Shown here one piece after another: positions 29,183 to 37,274 of a DNA stretch of 64,000 nucleotides; the stretch's first letter is position 1, and each line of letters opens with the position of its first letter. The translations under genes and the position numbers were made by a program. Under the pieces are notes generated by a model. That model searched no databases, was not told the origin of the DNA, and saw only the letters and a list, made by a program, of their open reading frames with translations. The stretch comes from Actinomyces mediterranea (GTDB lineage Bacteria > Actinomycetota > Actinomycetes > Actinomycetales > Actinomycetaceae), in the NCBI RefSeq assembly GCF_900155595.1, contig NZ_FTPB01000004.1, positions 1 through 64,000 of the forward strand, written 5' to 3'.

Positions 29183-30799
29183 ATGACGGACCACGTCGCA
29201 CTTTACGACACGACGCTGCGCGACGGAGCCCAACAAGAGGGCATCTCCTTGTCGATCGCCGACAAGCTCGCCGCGCTCACGATCCTCGACGAGCTCGGAG
29301 TCGACTACATCGAAGGCGGATGGCCCGGAGCGATCCCGAAGGACACCGCTTTCTTCGAGCGTGCACGCGCGGTGCCGTTGAGAAACGCCAGGCTGACAGC
29401 TTTCGGCGCAACGACGAAAGCGGGCGTGCGCGCCGCAGACGATCCACAGGTGCGGGCTCTGCGCGATAGCGGAGCCCCCGTCATCACCCTCGTCGCCAAG
29501 TCGGATCTACGTCACGTGACGAGGGCGCTGCGCACCACCTTGGAGGAGAACCTTCGGATGGTGCGCGACAGCGTCGAATACCTCACCAGTGAGGGGATCG
29601 ACGTGATGGTCGACCTTGAACACTTCTTCGACGGCCTGGCAGTCGATGACTCCTACGGTTACGGCGTGCTCATCGAAGCCGCCACAGCCGGAGCCATTGC
29701 AGTGATCCCCTGCGACACGAACGGCGGGAACCTTCCCTCCACAGTCGAGCGGGTGATCCGGCGTGCGCGCGCCGTCCTCGACGAGAGCGGATTCGTAGAC
29801 ACCGTTGTGGGCATCCATGCGCACAACGACACCGGGTGCGCCGTCGCCAATACCATCGCCGCCGTCGAGGCGGGGGCGCGCCAGGTTCAGGGGACGGTCA
29901 ACGGATACGGCGAGCGCACCGGTAATGCGAACCTTCTGACCTGCTGCGCAAACCTGCAACTCAAAGCCGGATACGACGTCATTCCGGAGCAGTCGATGCC
30001 GCTGCTGGACTCCGTGTCCCACCAGTTCTCCGAATTGGTCAACATCCCGCCCTTTGCGCGCGACCCCTATGTCGGGCAGTCCGCGTTCGCCCACAAGGCG
30101 GGCCTACACGCGTCCGCGATCAGAGTCGACCCCGACCTCTACCAACACATCGACCCCGCATTGGTCGGCAATGATATGCGGATGCTCGTATCGGAAATGG
30201 CGGGCAGGTCATCGATCGAACTCAAAGCAGAAGAGCTCGGCATCGACCTGTCTGCGGTGGATAATGCGGCGGGCCTCCTCGCAGCGAAAGTCAAACAGCG
30301 CGAGGCCGAGGGCTACACTTACGACGCCGCAGACGCTTCCTTCGAACTGCTGGCGCTGGCCGAACTCGGGAAGCTGCCACGCTTCGTGCGCGTCGAATCG
30401 TGGAAGGTCATGACACAGGAGATCGCCGAGGTTCAGGGTGAGCCCTTCACCCAGTCGGAGGCGACCGTCAAGATCCATACGCTGCGCCGTCATATCCGCA
30501 CCGCCGAGGGCAATGGCCCGGTGAACGCCCTCGACCGGGCGCTGCGCCACGTCCTCACCCGTGATTATCCGGTGTGTGCGGAGTTCCGCCTCACTGACTT
30601 CAAAGTGAGGATCCTCGACGAGGAGCGCGCCGGAACGGACGCGACGATCCGCGTTCTCATTGAGACGACGGACGGGAAGCGGACCTGGAGGACGGTCGGC
30701 ATCGGCACCGACGTCGTCGAAGCATCATGGGAGGCGCTCTTCGAGGCCTATTGGTGGGGCCTGCTCAAGTCCGGCGTCACACCGCTGCTGGTCGAGTAG
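29183..30799 (+). CDS. cimA: (R)-citramalate synthase
   Basis: A 538-residue enzyme that condenses pyruvate and acetyl-CoA to citramalate, the entry to threonine-independent isoleucine synthesis. The barrel starts LYDTTLRDGAQQEGISLS. It contains the metal-binding GIHAHNDTGCAVAN and the flexible-domain GYGERTGNANL. The C-terminal 130 residues are a LeuA-type allosteric domain. GGW after YIE and the overall length fit CimA better than LeuA. AAGGA sits directly before the ATG at 29177, so the ATG at 29183 with six-base spacing was chosen. LeuCD and LeuB could carry citramalate on to 2-oxobutyrate. Confidence 0.88.
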   Translation: MTDHVALYDTTLRDGAQQEGISLSIADKLAALTILDELGVDYIEGGWPGAIPKDTAFFERARAVPLRNARLTAFGATTKAGVRAADDPQVRALRDSGAPVITLVAKSDLRHVTRALRTTLEENLRMVRDSVEYLTSEGIDVMVDLEHFFDGLAVDDSYGYGVLIEAATAGAIAVIPCDTNGGNLPSTVERVIRRARAVLDESGFVDTVVGIHAHNDTGCAVANTIAAVEAGARQVQGTVNGYGERTGNANLLTCCANLQLKAGYDVIPEQSMPLLDSVSHQFSELVNIPPFARDPYVGQSAFAHKAGLHASAIRVDPDLYQHIDPALVGNDMRMLVSEMAGRSSIELKAEELGIDLSAVDNAAGLLAAKVKQREAEGYTYDAADASFELLALAELGKLPRFVRVESWKVMTQEIAEVQGEPFTQSEATVKIHTLRRHIRTAEGNGPVNALDRALRHVLTRDYPVCAEFRLTDFKVRILDEERAGTDATIRVLIETTDGKRTWRTVGIGTDVVEASWEALFEAYWWGLLKSGVTPLLVE

Positions 30800-30848
30800 T
30801 CGCGGGGCGCAGGAGGCGAACTGGTATTAACAGTGCTGGTGGGGCACA

Positions 30849-31907
30849 ATGTCGCTCATGCATGGTGAATACAAGGTGCCCGGTGGAAAACTCGTCGTCG
30901 TCGACCTGGAGGTTGATCAGGACGTCCTCGTCAATGTGACCCTGTCGGGGGACTTCTTCCTCGACCCGGATGAGGCATTGACCCGCATGACGCAGGCTCT
31001 CGAGGGCTTTTCCGCGTCGGCCTCGTCCAAGGAGATCTCCGAGCGGGTGTCTGGGGCCCTCGAACCGGGCGACACGCTCATGGGCATCACCCCCGACGCG
31101 GTGGGCATCGTCGTCAAGCGCGCCCTCGGGCACGCCATCGCCTGGGAGGACATCGACTTCGATGTGATCCACGGTCCCGTCGTCGACCCCATGATCAATG
31201 TCGCGCTCGACGAGACCCTCGTCGAGGACGTCGCGGCTGGCAGGCGCAAGCCGTTCATGCGGCTGTGGGAGTGGAACGGACCCCAGGTCGTCATCGGTTC
31301 GTTCCAGTCGTATCAGAACGAGATCCAGCATGACGGCGTCCTCAAGCACGGCATCACCGTGTCGAGGCGCGTCACCGGCGGCGGGGCGATGTTCATGGAG
31401 CCCGGCAACTGCATCACCTACTCCATCGTCGTCCCCACGGCGCTCGTAGAGGGCATGAGTTTCGAACAGTCCTACCCGTTCCTCGACCAGTGGGTGATGG
31501 AAGTCCTGGCGAAGGTCGGCATCAAGGCGAAGTACATCCCCCTCAATGACATCGCCTCCGAGGTCGGCAAGATCGGCGGGGCCGCGCAGAAGCGCTGGTC
31601 GAACGGTTACATGATCCATCACGTGACGATGGCGTACGACATCGACGCCGTGAAGATGAACGAGGTGCTGCGCATCGGCATGGAGAAGATCCGCGACAAG
31701 GGGACGAGGTCGGCCGTCAAGCGGGTCGATCCGATGCGCTCACAGACCGGCCTGCCGCGCGAGGAGATCCTCAAGGTCTTCTACGACTACTTCAAAGAGA
31801 AGTTCCACGCGACCGACGGCGAGATCACCGAGGCCGACCTCGAGGTCGCCCGCCAGCGCTGTGAAACGAAGTTTGCCACCGACGAGTGGACGTACCGCCT
31901 GCCGTAA
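30849..31907 (+). CDS. lplA: Lipoate-protein ligase A with accessory domain at the N-terminus
   Basis: A 352-residue ligase that attaches lipoate to 2-oxoacid dehydrogenase and glycine-cleavage carriers. The catalytic part starts near residue 95. It shows RRVTGGGAMFMEPGN for the lipoyl-AMP pocket and KIGGAAQKR with the conserved lysine. Residues 10-85 (VPGGKLVVVDLEVD, then NVTLSGDFFLDPDEALTRM) resemble the accessory domain that in E. coli LplA lies at the C-terminus. The domain order therefore looks permuted, like a fused LplB-LplA pair. The ATG at 30849 follows GGTGGGG. Part of this domain assignment is inference. Confidence 0.85.
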   Translation: MSLMHGEYKVPGGKLVVVDLEVDQDVLVNVTLSGDFFLDPDEALTRMTQALEGFSASASSKEISERVSGALEPGDTLMGITPDAVGIVVKRALGHAIAWEDIDFDVIHGPVVDPMINVALDETLVEDVAAGRRKPFMRLWEWNGPQVVIGSFQSYQNEIQHDGVLKHGITVSRRVTGGGAMFMEPGNCITYSIVVPTALVEGMSFEQSYPFLDQWVMEVLAKVGIKAKYIPLNDIASEVGKIGGAAQKRWSNGYMIHHVTMAYDIDAVKMNEVLRIGMEKIRDKGTRSAVKRVDPMRSQTGLPREEILKVFYDYFKEKFHATDGEITEADLEVARQRCETKFATDEWTYRLP

Positions 31908-31995
31908 CGGGCATCAACCCGCTAAAACGCACACAGTTTCTGTTGCAATGGGCGGGATCATGACACGCGCATACTTCGTGATCCGGGGCTTTAGA

Positions 31996-32515
31996 TTACG
32001 GATAGCCGTCGCGCAGTAGTCCTTCGAGCTTGACGAGGAACTCATCAACGTCGTGTGCGAAGTCCATCGCCTCCCAATATCCGATGAAGCCGCGGATGGA
32101 GAAGGTTCGTCGATAGTCGTTGTTGAGTTCATCCTTCACGCCGACGGTATTACCGAACGCGAGGTTGGCCGCGTATCCGAGAGCGTGCGTCGCATTCGGG
32201 CTATACGCAGCGAGTGTGACAGTCCTTTTTCAAGTTTTCGGGGCTTAAGGAGTCCGGGTAGTCGTCAATGCGGTCATCAGCACCGATCGATTCTGACGCC
32301 GTGGCTTCGCGATCAGTGGATTCATCAATTGGATGAGCAGCATCAACGACGGCTAGGCCGAGTGCGACCAAGTGTTTGCAGAAGTTTCCGTCTGCGAAGT
32401 GGGGGCACGTGCACTGTCCAGTGACTCCATCATCGTTCCAACGAAGTGTTACGAATACGGGGATGTACCCGTAACGGTGGCAGTCGCTGAATCGCTTGTC
32501 GGGAGCGGAGCCTAG
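31996..32515 (-). pseudogene. SWIM zinc-finger protein remnant, frameshifted and 5'-truncated
   Basis: Directly after the yggS stop, an open frame without an own start encodes DKRFSDCHRYGYIPV and then GQCTCPHFADGNFCKHLVAL. The C-x-C-x(n)-C-x-H pattern of a SWIM zinc finger is clear. The frame stops at TAG 32201-32203. From about 32229 the next frame continues to TAA 31996-31998 with a natural-looking protein end (FIGYWEAMDF, VDEFLVKLEGLL). The switch lies at a run of five A on the coding strand (32226-32230). Together they look like one gene with a one-base slip and a lost 5' end. Its former function is unknown. Confidence 0.7.
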
Positions 32516-33214
32516 TCATGCGCGGCGGTGGCCGAAGACGGCAGTGCCGAGGCGGACGATAGTCGCCCCCTCGGCGATCGCCCACTCGAGGTCGGCCGAC
32601 ATGCCCATCGAGAGTGCAAGGCCGGACGTTTCAACACCCGCCGACTGCGCTGCGTCGTCGCGCAGCTCCCGCAGGCGGGCGTAGGCGGCCCGAACCGGAG
32701 CCTCATCGGGCGAATTGAGTCCGACTGTCATGAATCCCGACAAGCGCAGATGCTCACTGCGGGTGATGGCTTCAACGAGGGCAGGCACATCTGCGGGCGC
32801 ACATCCGTGCTTCGTCGGCTCCGCTGACACATTCACCTCGATGAACACGTCCACATCGGTGTGCGCCCTCGCGTCGATCCTATCGACCAGTGCGGTCGAA
32901 TCGATTGTTTCAATCGTATCGATGCAGGTCAATGCTTGATTGATTTTATTCGACTGCAAGTGGCCGATGAGGTGGATGCGAGCACCGGAGACCCGGCGGA
33001 TATCGGCGGCAGTGGCGCGGGCCTCCTGGACGTGATTATGCCCGAGCAGCACCGGTAGACCGAGGTTCGCCAGCGCTGTGGCGGCTTCAACGCACTCGTC
33101 GACGCTGCGAGTCTTCACCGCTAGCTCCAAGGCGACCGGATCGATGCGCCTGTAGCGGTCGCGAGCCCACTCGATACGGTCGATCGCCGATTCAATGCCC
33201 TGCAGAATCGTCAT
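32516..33214 (-). CDS. YggS-family PLP-binding protein (PLP homeostasis)
   Basis: A 232-residue alanine-racemase-fold protein that binds pyridoxal phosphate. LELAVKTRSVDE carries the PLP lysine, LLGHNHVQEA and HLIGHLQSNK are family signatures, and LSMGMSADLEWAIAEGATIVRLG binds the phosphate (core LSMGMSADLE). The family keeps PLP and keto-acid metabolism balanced and has no proven reaction. The ATG at 33214 gives the usual family length. In many Gram-positives the gene sits next to sepF/ftsZ; here it does not. The SWIM-finger remnant follows without a gap. Confidence 0.9.
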   Translation of the reverse strand: MTILQGIESAIDRIEWARDRYRRIDPVALELAVKTRSVDECVEAATALANLGLPVLLGHNHVQEARATAADIRRVSGARIHLIGHLQSNKINQALTCIDTIETIDSTALVDRIDARAHTDVDVFIEVNVSAEPTKHGCAPADVPALVEAITRSEHLRLSGFMTVGLNSPDEAPVRAAYARLRELRDDAAQSAGVETSGLALSMGMSADLEWAIAEGATIVRLGTAVFGHRRA

Positions 33215-33375
33215 GACGTCGATTCTAGTGCGTCCGCACCCGGCCTCCGAGGGCGTGGTCAGGGACCGAGTCCGGGATGAATCAGGGGGGTATGAGGGCC
33301 TGTGAGAGCCCCTCTGGGCGAGCACCCCGCTCTTTGATGCGGGACAATTGATATAGACACCATCAAGGAGGAGTC

Positions 33376-33764
33376 ATGCGGACCCTGCTCAACATCATCT
33401 GGCTCGTATTCGGGGGCATCTGGCTGTGGCTGTCCTATGTGCTCGCAGGAATCGTCGCCTGTATCTTCATTGTGACGATCCCCGCGGGCGTCGCATCCTT
33501 CCGCATCGCCCGCTATGTGCTGTGGCCATTCGGACGCTCCGTCGTCGTCAACCCCAATGCGGGCATCGGGTCTGGCCTCATGAACATCGTGTGGTTCATC
33601 ATCGCCGGCATCCCCTCGCGATCAGCCACATCACGACCGCCGCTGGGCAGGCGATCACTATCGTCGGCATCCCACTGGCGATTGCGAACCTCAAGATGAT
33701 CCCCGTCACCTGCTTCCCCTTCGGCAAGGTCGTCATCGACGACCCAGCAGTCGCGATCTTTTGA
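33376..33764 (+). pseudogene. yccF: YccF-family inner membrane protein, frameshifted
   Basis: The first frame (MRTLLNIIWLVFGGIWLWLS through RIARYVLWPFGRSVVV to MNIVWFIIAGI) is a good YccF start with two membrane segments. At about 33610 the frame breaks. The second half (LAISHITTAAGQAITIVGIP, then LAIANLKMIPVTCFPFGKVV) continues two frames on to TGA 33762-33764. Where family members read about GIWLA, this sequence is one base short. It is either a real one-base deletion or a sequencing error. AAGGAGGAG precedes the ATG. The family is of unknown function. Confidence 0.75.
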
Positions 33765-33769
33765 CGCTG

Positions 33770-34276
33770 ATGGGTAAGAAAAAAGCCGCTCGTACCACGG
33801 GGCCGACGAGTGCGATTGAGGCCCTCATCGCTGCGGGAGTGGATTTCACCGTCCACGAGTATGAGCACTCGTCGACCGCCCGCGCCTACGGCGAGGAGAC
33901 CGTCGACAAACTCGGCATCGACCCGGCGATGGCTTTCAAGACCCTCATGGTGAGGTGCACGCCGGACGAGTACGTCATCGGCATCGTCCCCGTCCTGACA
34001 CACCTGTCGATGAAACTCATCGCCAAAGCTGCGGGGGCCAAATCAGCGCAGATGGCGGATCCCTACATCGCCGAGCGTCGGACGGGATACGTCGTCGGCG
34101 GCATCTCGCCTGTGGGCCAGACGAGTGCCCATCGGCTCTTTATCGACCAATCCTGTCTCGACCACGAGACAATGATCGTCTCCGGCGGCAGGAGGGGGCT
34201 GTCGGTGGAACTGTCGCCCCTGGACTTCATCGAGGTCACCGGCGCCGTCCTCGCCGACCTGCAAGCGCAGGAGTGA
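33770..34276 (+). CDS. ybaK: YbaK/EbsC-type aminoacyl-tRNA deacylase
   Basis: A 168-residue editing protein that should hydrolyse mischarged tRNA, typically Cys-tRNA(Pro), acting in the cytoplasm. Family features are VHEYEH near residue 30, MAFKTLMVRC, KLIAKAAGAKSAQMADP and TGYVVGGISPVGQ with the conserved Gly-Gly-x-Ser-Pro loop. The ATG at 33770 lies five bases after the yccF stop and has no clear ribosome site, so it may depend on coupling. If so, the yccF frameshift could lower its translation. Confidence 0.9.
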   Translation: MGKKKAARTTGPTSAIEALIAAGVDFTVHEYEHSSTARAYGEETVDKLGIDPAMAFKTLMVRCTPDEYVIGIVPVLTHLSMKLIAKAAGAKSAQMADPYIAERRTGYVVGGISPVGQTSAHRLFIDQSCLDHETMIVSGGRRGLSVELSPLDFIEVTGAVLADLQAQE

Positions 34277-34284
34277 CCGGTCTC

Positions 34285-34376
34285 AAGATCTGCATAACCG
34301 CCCCCAGATAACCTGCAAAACAGTCCCTAGACTGTCTGCAAAATCTCTCCTAGATGGTCTGCAAAACCTCCCTCAA
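34285..34376 (+). repeat. Four tandem degenerate 23-bp repeats before an AAA ATPase gene
   Basis: CTGCAAAA occurs at 34313, 34336 and 34359, and CTGCATAA at 34290: a strict 23-base period. Flanking bases are partly conserved as well (a T/C-CCT-AG block after each core). The array fills almost the whole gap between ybaK and the ATPase gene and ends about 15 bases before its ATG. Twenty-three bases is about two helical turns, so a regulator could bind all copies on one face. Confidence 0.75.
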
Positions 34377-34391
34377 GGGTATGCTTAATAC

Positions 34392-35657
34392 ATGGATACG
34401 TTGCAAATGCTGGGGAAGCGCTACGTTCCGCGACTCATCGATGAACAGGTGACAAGTGCCCTCAGAGTGAGCGGTGCGATCCTCTTGGAGGGTCCTCGCG
34501 GATGCGGGAAGACCATGACGGCAGTGCATCATGCCGCTTCGGCGGTATTCCTCGACGATCCTGCCGTGCAAGACCTCATGACTGTCGATCCGTGGGCACC
34601 ACTCGATGGCGACTCTCCTCGGCTCATCGATGAATGGCAGCTCGAACCGCAGGTGTGGAATCGTGTGAGACGACGCGTCGATGCCTTGGAGGGATTCGGA
34701 CACTTCATCTTGACCGGCTCGTCCGTCCCTGATGATGATGCCACCCGTCATTCCGGCGCAGGGCGATTCTTGAGGATTCAGCAACGGACGATGACGTGGG
34801 TGGAAAAGGGGAAGAGCATTCCCACAGTGTCGCTGCGCGCCCTTTTCGGAGGTGAGAAGGTCTCTTCCTCTCTCGAAGCGTATTCCCTGGATGACAATGT
34901 TGCAGCGCTACTTACCTCCGGGTTCCCCGCACAAGTGTCATTGACAGTCACTGACGCGAGTCATGTTCTCAACGCCTACCTTGCAGAGATCGCTCGCACT
35001 GATATCGCTGTCCTTGGAACCATTCGGCACGAACCGGAGGTCATTGATCAGTTGTTGCGATCGCTGGCTCGAAACACCGCCTCCGAAGTCACGCTGGCGA
35101 CGGTGCGAAAAGATCTTCTGCGGATCGTTCCAGAGATCAAAGAACGGACCATCGCCTCCTATCTACGACTGCTCATGAGGCTGTTCGTCATTGAGAGTGT
35201 TCCAGCGTGGACGCCGAAACTGCGATCGCGCGCCCGTCTGCGCACTGCGCGCAAATATCACCTCGCGGATGCCTCTTTAGCGGCAGCCGCGTTGGGTGCC
35301 GGACGAGACGTACTCATGTCCGACGTGAAGACGCTCGGGTTCCTTTTCGAATCCGCAGTCGTTCACGATCTCGCGGTAATGACAGAAGCGATGGGTGGGA
35401 GGATCTCCCACTACAGGGATTCCAACGGCTATGAGATCGATGCGATACTTCAGCTTCCCGATGGACGTTGGGGAGCCGTGGAGGTCAAACTCGGGATCGG
35501 TGCCGTAACAGGCGGCATAGAGAGGCTCAATGCGGCCATAGCGCAGATCGATGCTGATCGGCCGCCCTCATTCGCTGCGGTGATTTCCGGAACCGGCATG
35601 ACGTACACGGCCAACGGAGGAGCAGTCACCTTCCCATTCCTGTCACTGGGAATGTGA
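34392..35657 (+). CDS. AAA_14/DUF4143-type ATPase
   Basis: A 421-residue protein of the common but poorly understood AAA_14/DUF4143 group. Walker A GPRGCGKT is at 34-41 and Walker B PRLIDEWQ at 76-83. LTGSS is the sensor region. A winged-helix-like middle (about 210-300) is followed by a C-terminal DUF4143 domain with YRDSNGYEIDAIL and GAVEVKLG. That D-x-E-x-K pattern resembles PD-(D/E)xK nuclease folds. The protein is soluble and the gene stands alone after the 23-bp repeat array. Its role is unknown; links to mobile or defence functions have been suggested for such ATPases but cannot be shown here. Confidence 0.85.
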   Translation: MDTLQMLGKRYVPRLIDEQVTSALRVSGAILLEGPRGCGKTMTAVHHAASAVFLDDPAVQDLMTVDPWAPLDGDSPRLIDEWQLEPQVWNRVRRRVDALEGFGHFILTGSSVPDDDATRHSGAGRFLRIQQRTMTWVEKGKSIPTVSLRALFGGEKVSSSLEAYSLDDNVAALLTSGFPAQVSLTVTDASHVLNAYLAEIARTDIAVLGTIRHEPEVIDQLLRSLARNTASEVTLATVRKDLLRIVPEIKERTIASYLRLLMRLFVIESVPAWTPKLRSRARLRTARKYHLADASLAAAALGAGRDVLMSDVKTLGFLFESAVVHDLAVMTEAMGGRISHYRDSNGYEIDAILQLPDGRWGAVEVKLGIGAVTGGIERLNAAIAQIDADRPPSFAAVISGTGMTYTANGGAVTFPFLSLGM

Positions 35658-35840
35658 CTGCTGAACGACTCGATAGACGGGCGGATTCTAGGGAAGGTGG
35701 ATCGCCGACGGGCATCACAACTCTTCTCGGTCTTCGACGAAGAGTCTCGCTTCTGCCCCGCTCACCTGTCGTAGTTGCTGCCGACAGATTGCTTTCCGCA
35801 TGTCTTTCCGGCATGAACGTGCAGAACTGAAGCGCTCAGC

Positions 35841-36189
35841 TCAGGATGAGGTGTCCCCAGTGAGGGTGAGCGTGTTGAGGCCGAGCTGCTTCGCCTCGGC
35901 GAGGAGTTTCGCGTCATACGTCAAGAAGGTCACGGGATCGTGAGGAGAATCGATGGTCAATGCCGTCGCGAGATGAATCGCGTCCAGAGACTTCAATGAT
36001 CCTGTAAGGACGCAGGTGCGCTCGACGACAGCGTCGTCGATAGGGAGCATATAGATCTCGCGGAGGTACTCATTGACATCGTCGAGTACGAGATCGTTTT
36101 TGCGCATCAAACGGGTCAGTTCGACCTGAATGTTGGTTGAGTGTGCGCAACGACACCGTCGTGTCTGGGGTGGTGAGTGCACTAGCCAT
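35841..36189 (-). pseudogene. Deleted Phd/VapC-type toxin-antitoxin remnant
   Basis: From ATG 36189 one frame reads MASALTTPDTTVSLRTLNQHSGR, whose core VSLRTLNQHSGR looks like the start of a Phd/YefM-type antitoxin. At about 36120-36145 it gives way, in another frame, to the last 90 residues of a PIN-domain toxin: IQVELTRLMRK, SLKSLDAIHLATAL with a catalytic aspartate, and FLTYDAKLLAEAKQLG. The antitoxin body and the toxin N-terminus with its first aspartate are missing. An internal deletion best explains this, so neither protein should work. Confidence 0.65.
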
Positions 36190-36214
36190 GAGGTCAGTAC
36201 ACATCTCCGATGTT

Positions 36215-37267
36215 CTACATGTAAGACTCGGATGTAAGGTGCTTGCCCTCTGCAATCAACTCGTAGGCTCTACGTGCGAGCTCGCGACAATGCCAACGCC
36301 GGAACATCGACGAGGGCCCCTTGCGCATGAGTGCGAGGCCAATCTGGCGAACAGCGCTGCGCAGGTAGTCGATCTGCACGAGGGGCTCGACGAACCCGAC
36401 GGGAACAACGAGTTGATCGATCTGCGTCATCGGATACTCGACCCGTCCGGCGTCTATGAACCAGGAGAAGGTTTCATCGGGGAGTTCAGGATTCCAATCC
36501 CCGCCATCGGTGAAGATGGTTCCCGGCAGGAGGTTGAGATGAGCGCAGGGCGTCTTGATGCTGCCGCGTTCAGAATCGAGGTCTTCGACAAAACGGGGAA
36601 AATATACAAGCTCAAGCGACCCTGTACTGAGGGTTGCGAAGCGACCTCCTGAGGTATTCGGGTAATCGCTGAGCGTCCAATACTCGCCCTCGAGTTCGAC
36701 CGGATTCGGGAGTATCTCGATGACTGAGGCGCAATCTGCCACGACAGAATCGGCTACCATCCATGTTTCGTCGCCGGTGTTGAACGCCCAGGGAGTGAGT
36801 CCGTGTTTCGTAGTGAACAGTCGCGGAACAGGACCTGCCTCACGCGAGGCGGCCTGTTCGATGGCGCTCCGATCGCTCGCCACGTCGCCGCATGCCCAAT
36901 GGACTTGGCGAATGGGCGGAAGCCATTCGTCAAGGGCACTCGGCCCCGCGAAGTCGAAGTTCCATGTCTTGTTCCGAAGACGATGACCAAGAGCTTGTTG
37001 TCTCTGGATCGTTGTTTTCTCGACGTCGTCAAGATCGCACTCCGGGATCGCAGAAAACTCGAGGCCGATAATGTCTGGCCATGAAGGGTGATGATTGCCT
37101 CCGTGCCGGTGTTGCGCGAAGCGCCTCGTCACATCCTTCGTCTGTCCGACGTAACGGTCGCCATTAGAAAACTTGAGGATATAGATCCCACATCGCTCCT
37201 CGCGAAACAGAGGAGCGATGCTCTCGAGTTCGCGAACGTCGAAGAAGTGAAACCTGGGGAGACTCAT
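36215..37267 (-). CDS. GIY-YIG domain protein
   Basis: A 350-residue protein with an N-terminal GIY-YIG nuclease-type domain: CGIYILKFSNGDRYVGQTKD at 26-45 and RRFAQHR with the catalytic arginine near 49. The remaining 260 residues, rich in Trp and acidic residues, match nothing I recognise. It starts seven bases after the helicase stop on the same strand, so it may be co-transcribed. A possible earlier ATG at 37291 would overlap the helicase. Whether it cuts DNA, and in which process (repair, a mobile element, defence), cannot be said. Confidence 0.75.
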   Translation of the reverse strand: MSLPRFHFFDVRELESIAPLFREERCGIYILKFSNGDRYVGQTKDVTRRFAQHRHGGNHHPSWPDIIGLEFSAIPECDLDDVEKTTIQRQQALGHRLRNKTWNFDFAGPSALDEWLPPIRQVHWACGDVASDRSAIEQAASREAGPVPRLFTTKHGLTPWAFNTGDETWMVADSVVADCASVIEILPNPVELEGEYWTLSDYPNTSGGRFATLSTGSLELVYFPRFVEDLDSERGSIKTPCAHLNLLPGTIFTDGGDWNPELPDETFSWFIDAGRVEYPMTQIDQLVVPVGFVEPLVQIDYLRSAVRQIGLALMRKGPSSMFRRWHCRELARRAYELIAEGKHLTSESYM

Positions 37268-37274
37268 CGACGGA

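Noticed and set aside
33600-33625. Programmed frameshift in yccF
   Set aside because: There is no slippery heptamer or downstream structure; a plain deletion or sequencing error is simpler.
34285-34376. The 23-bp repeats as a CRISPR array
   Set aside because: The repeats are back-to-back and degenerate, with no unique spacers and no cas genes nearby.
35720-35745. Terminator after the AAA ATPase gene
   Set aside because: Only a 7-bp stem with a 12-base loop and no T-run; too weak to list.
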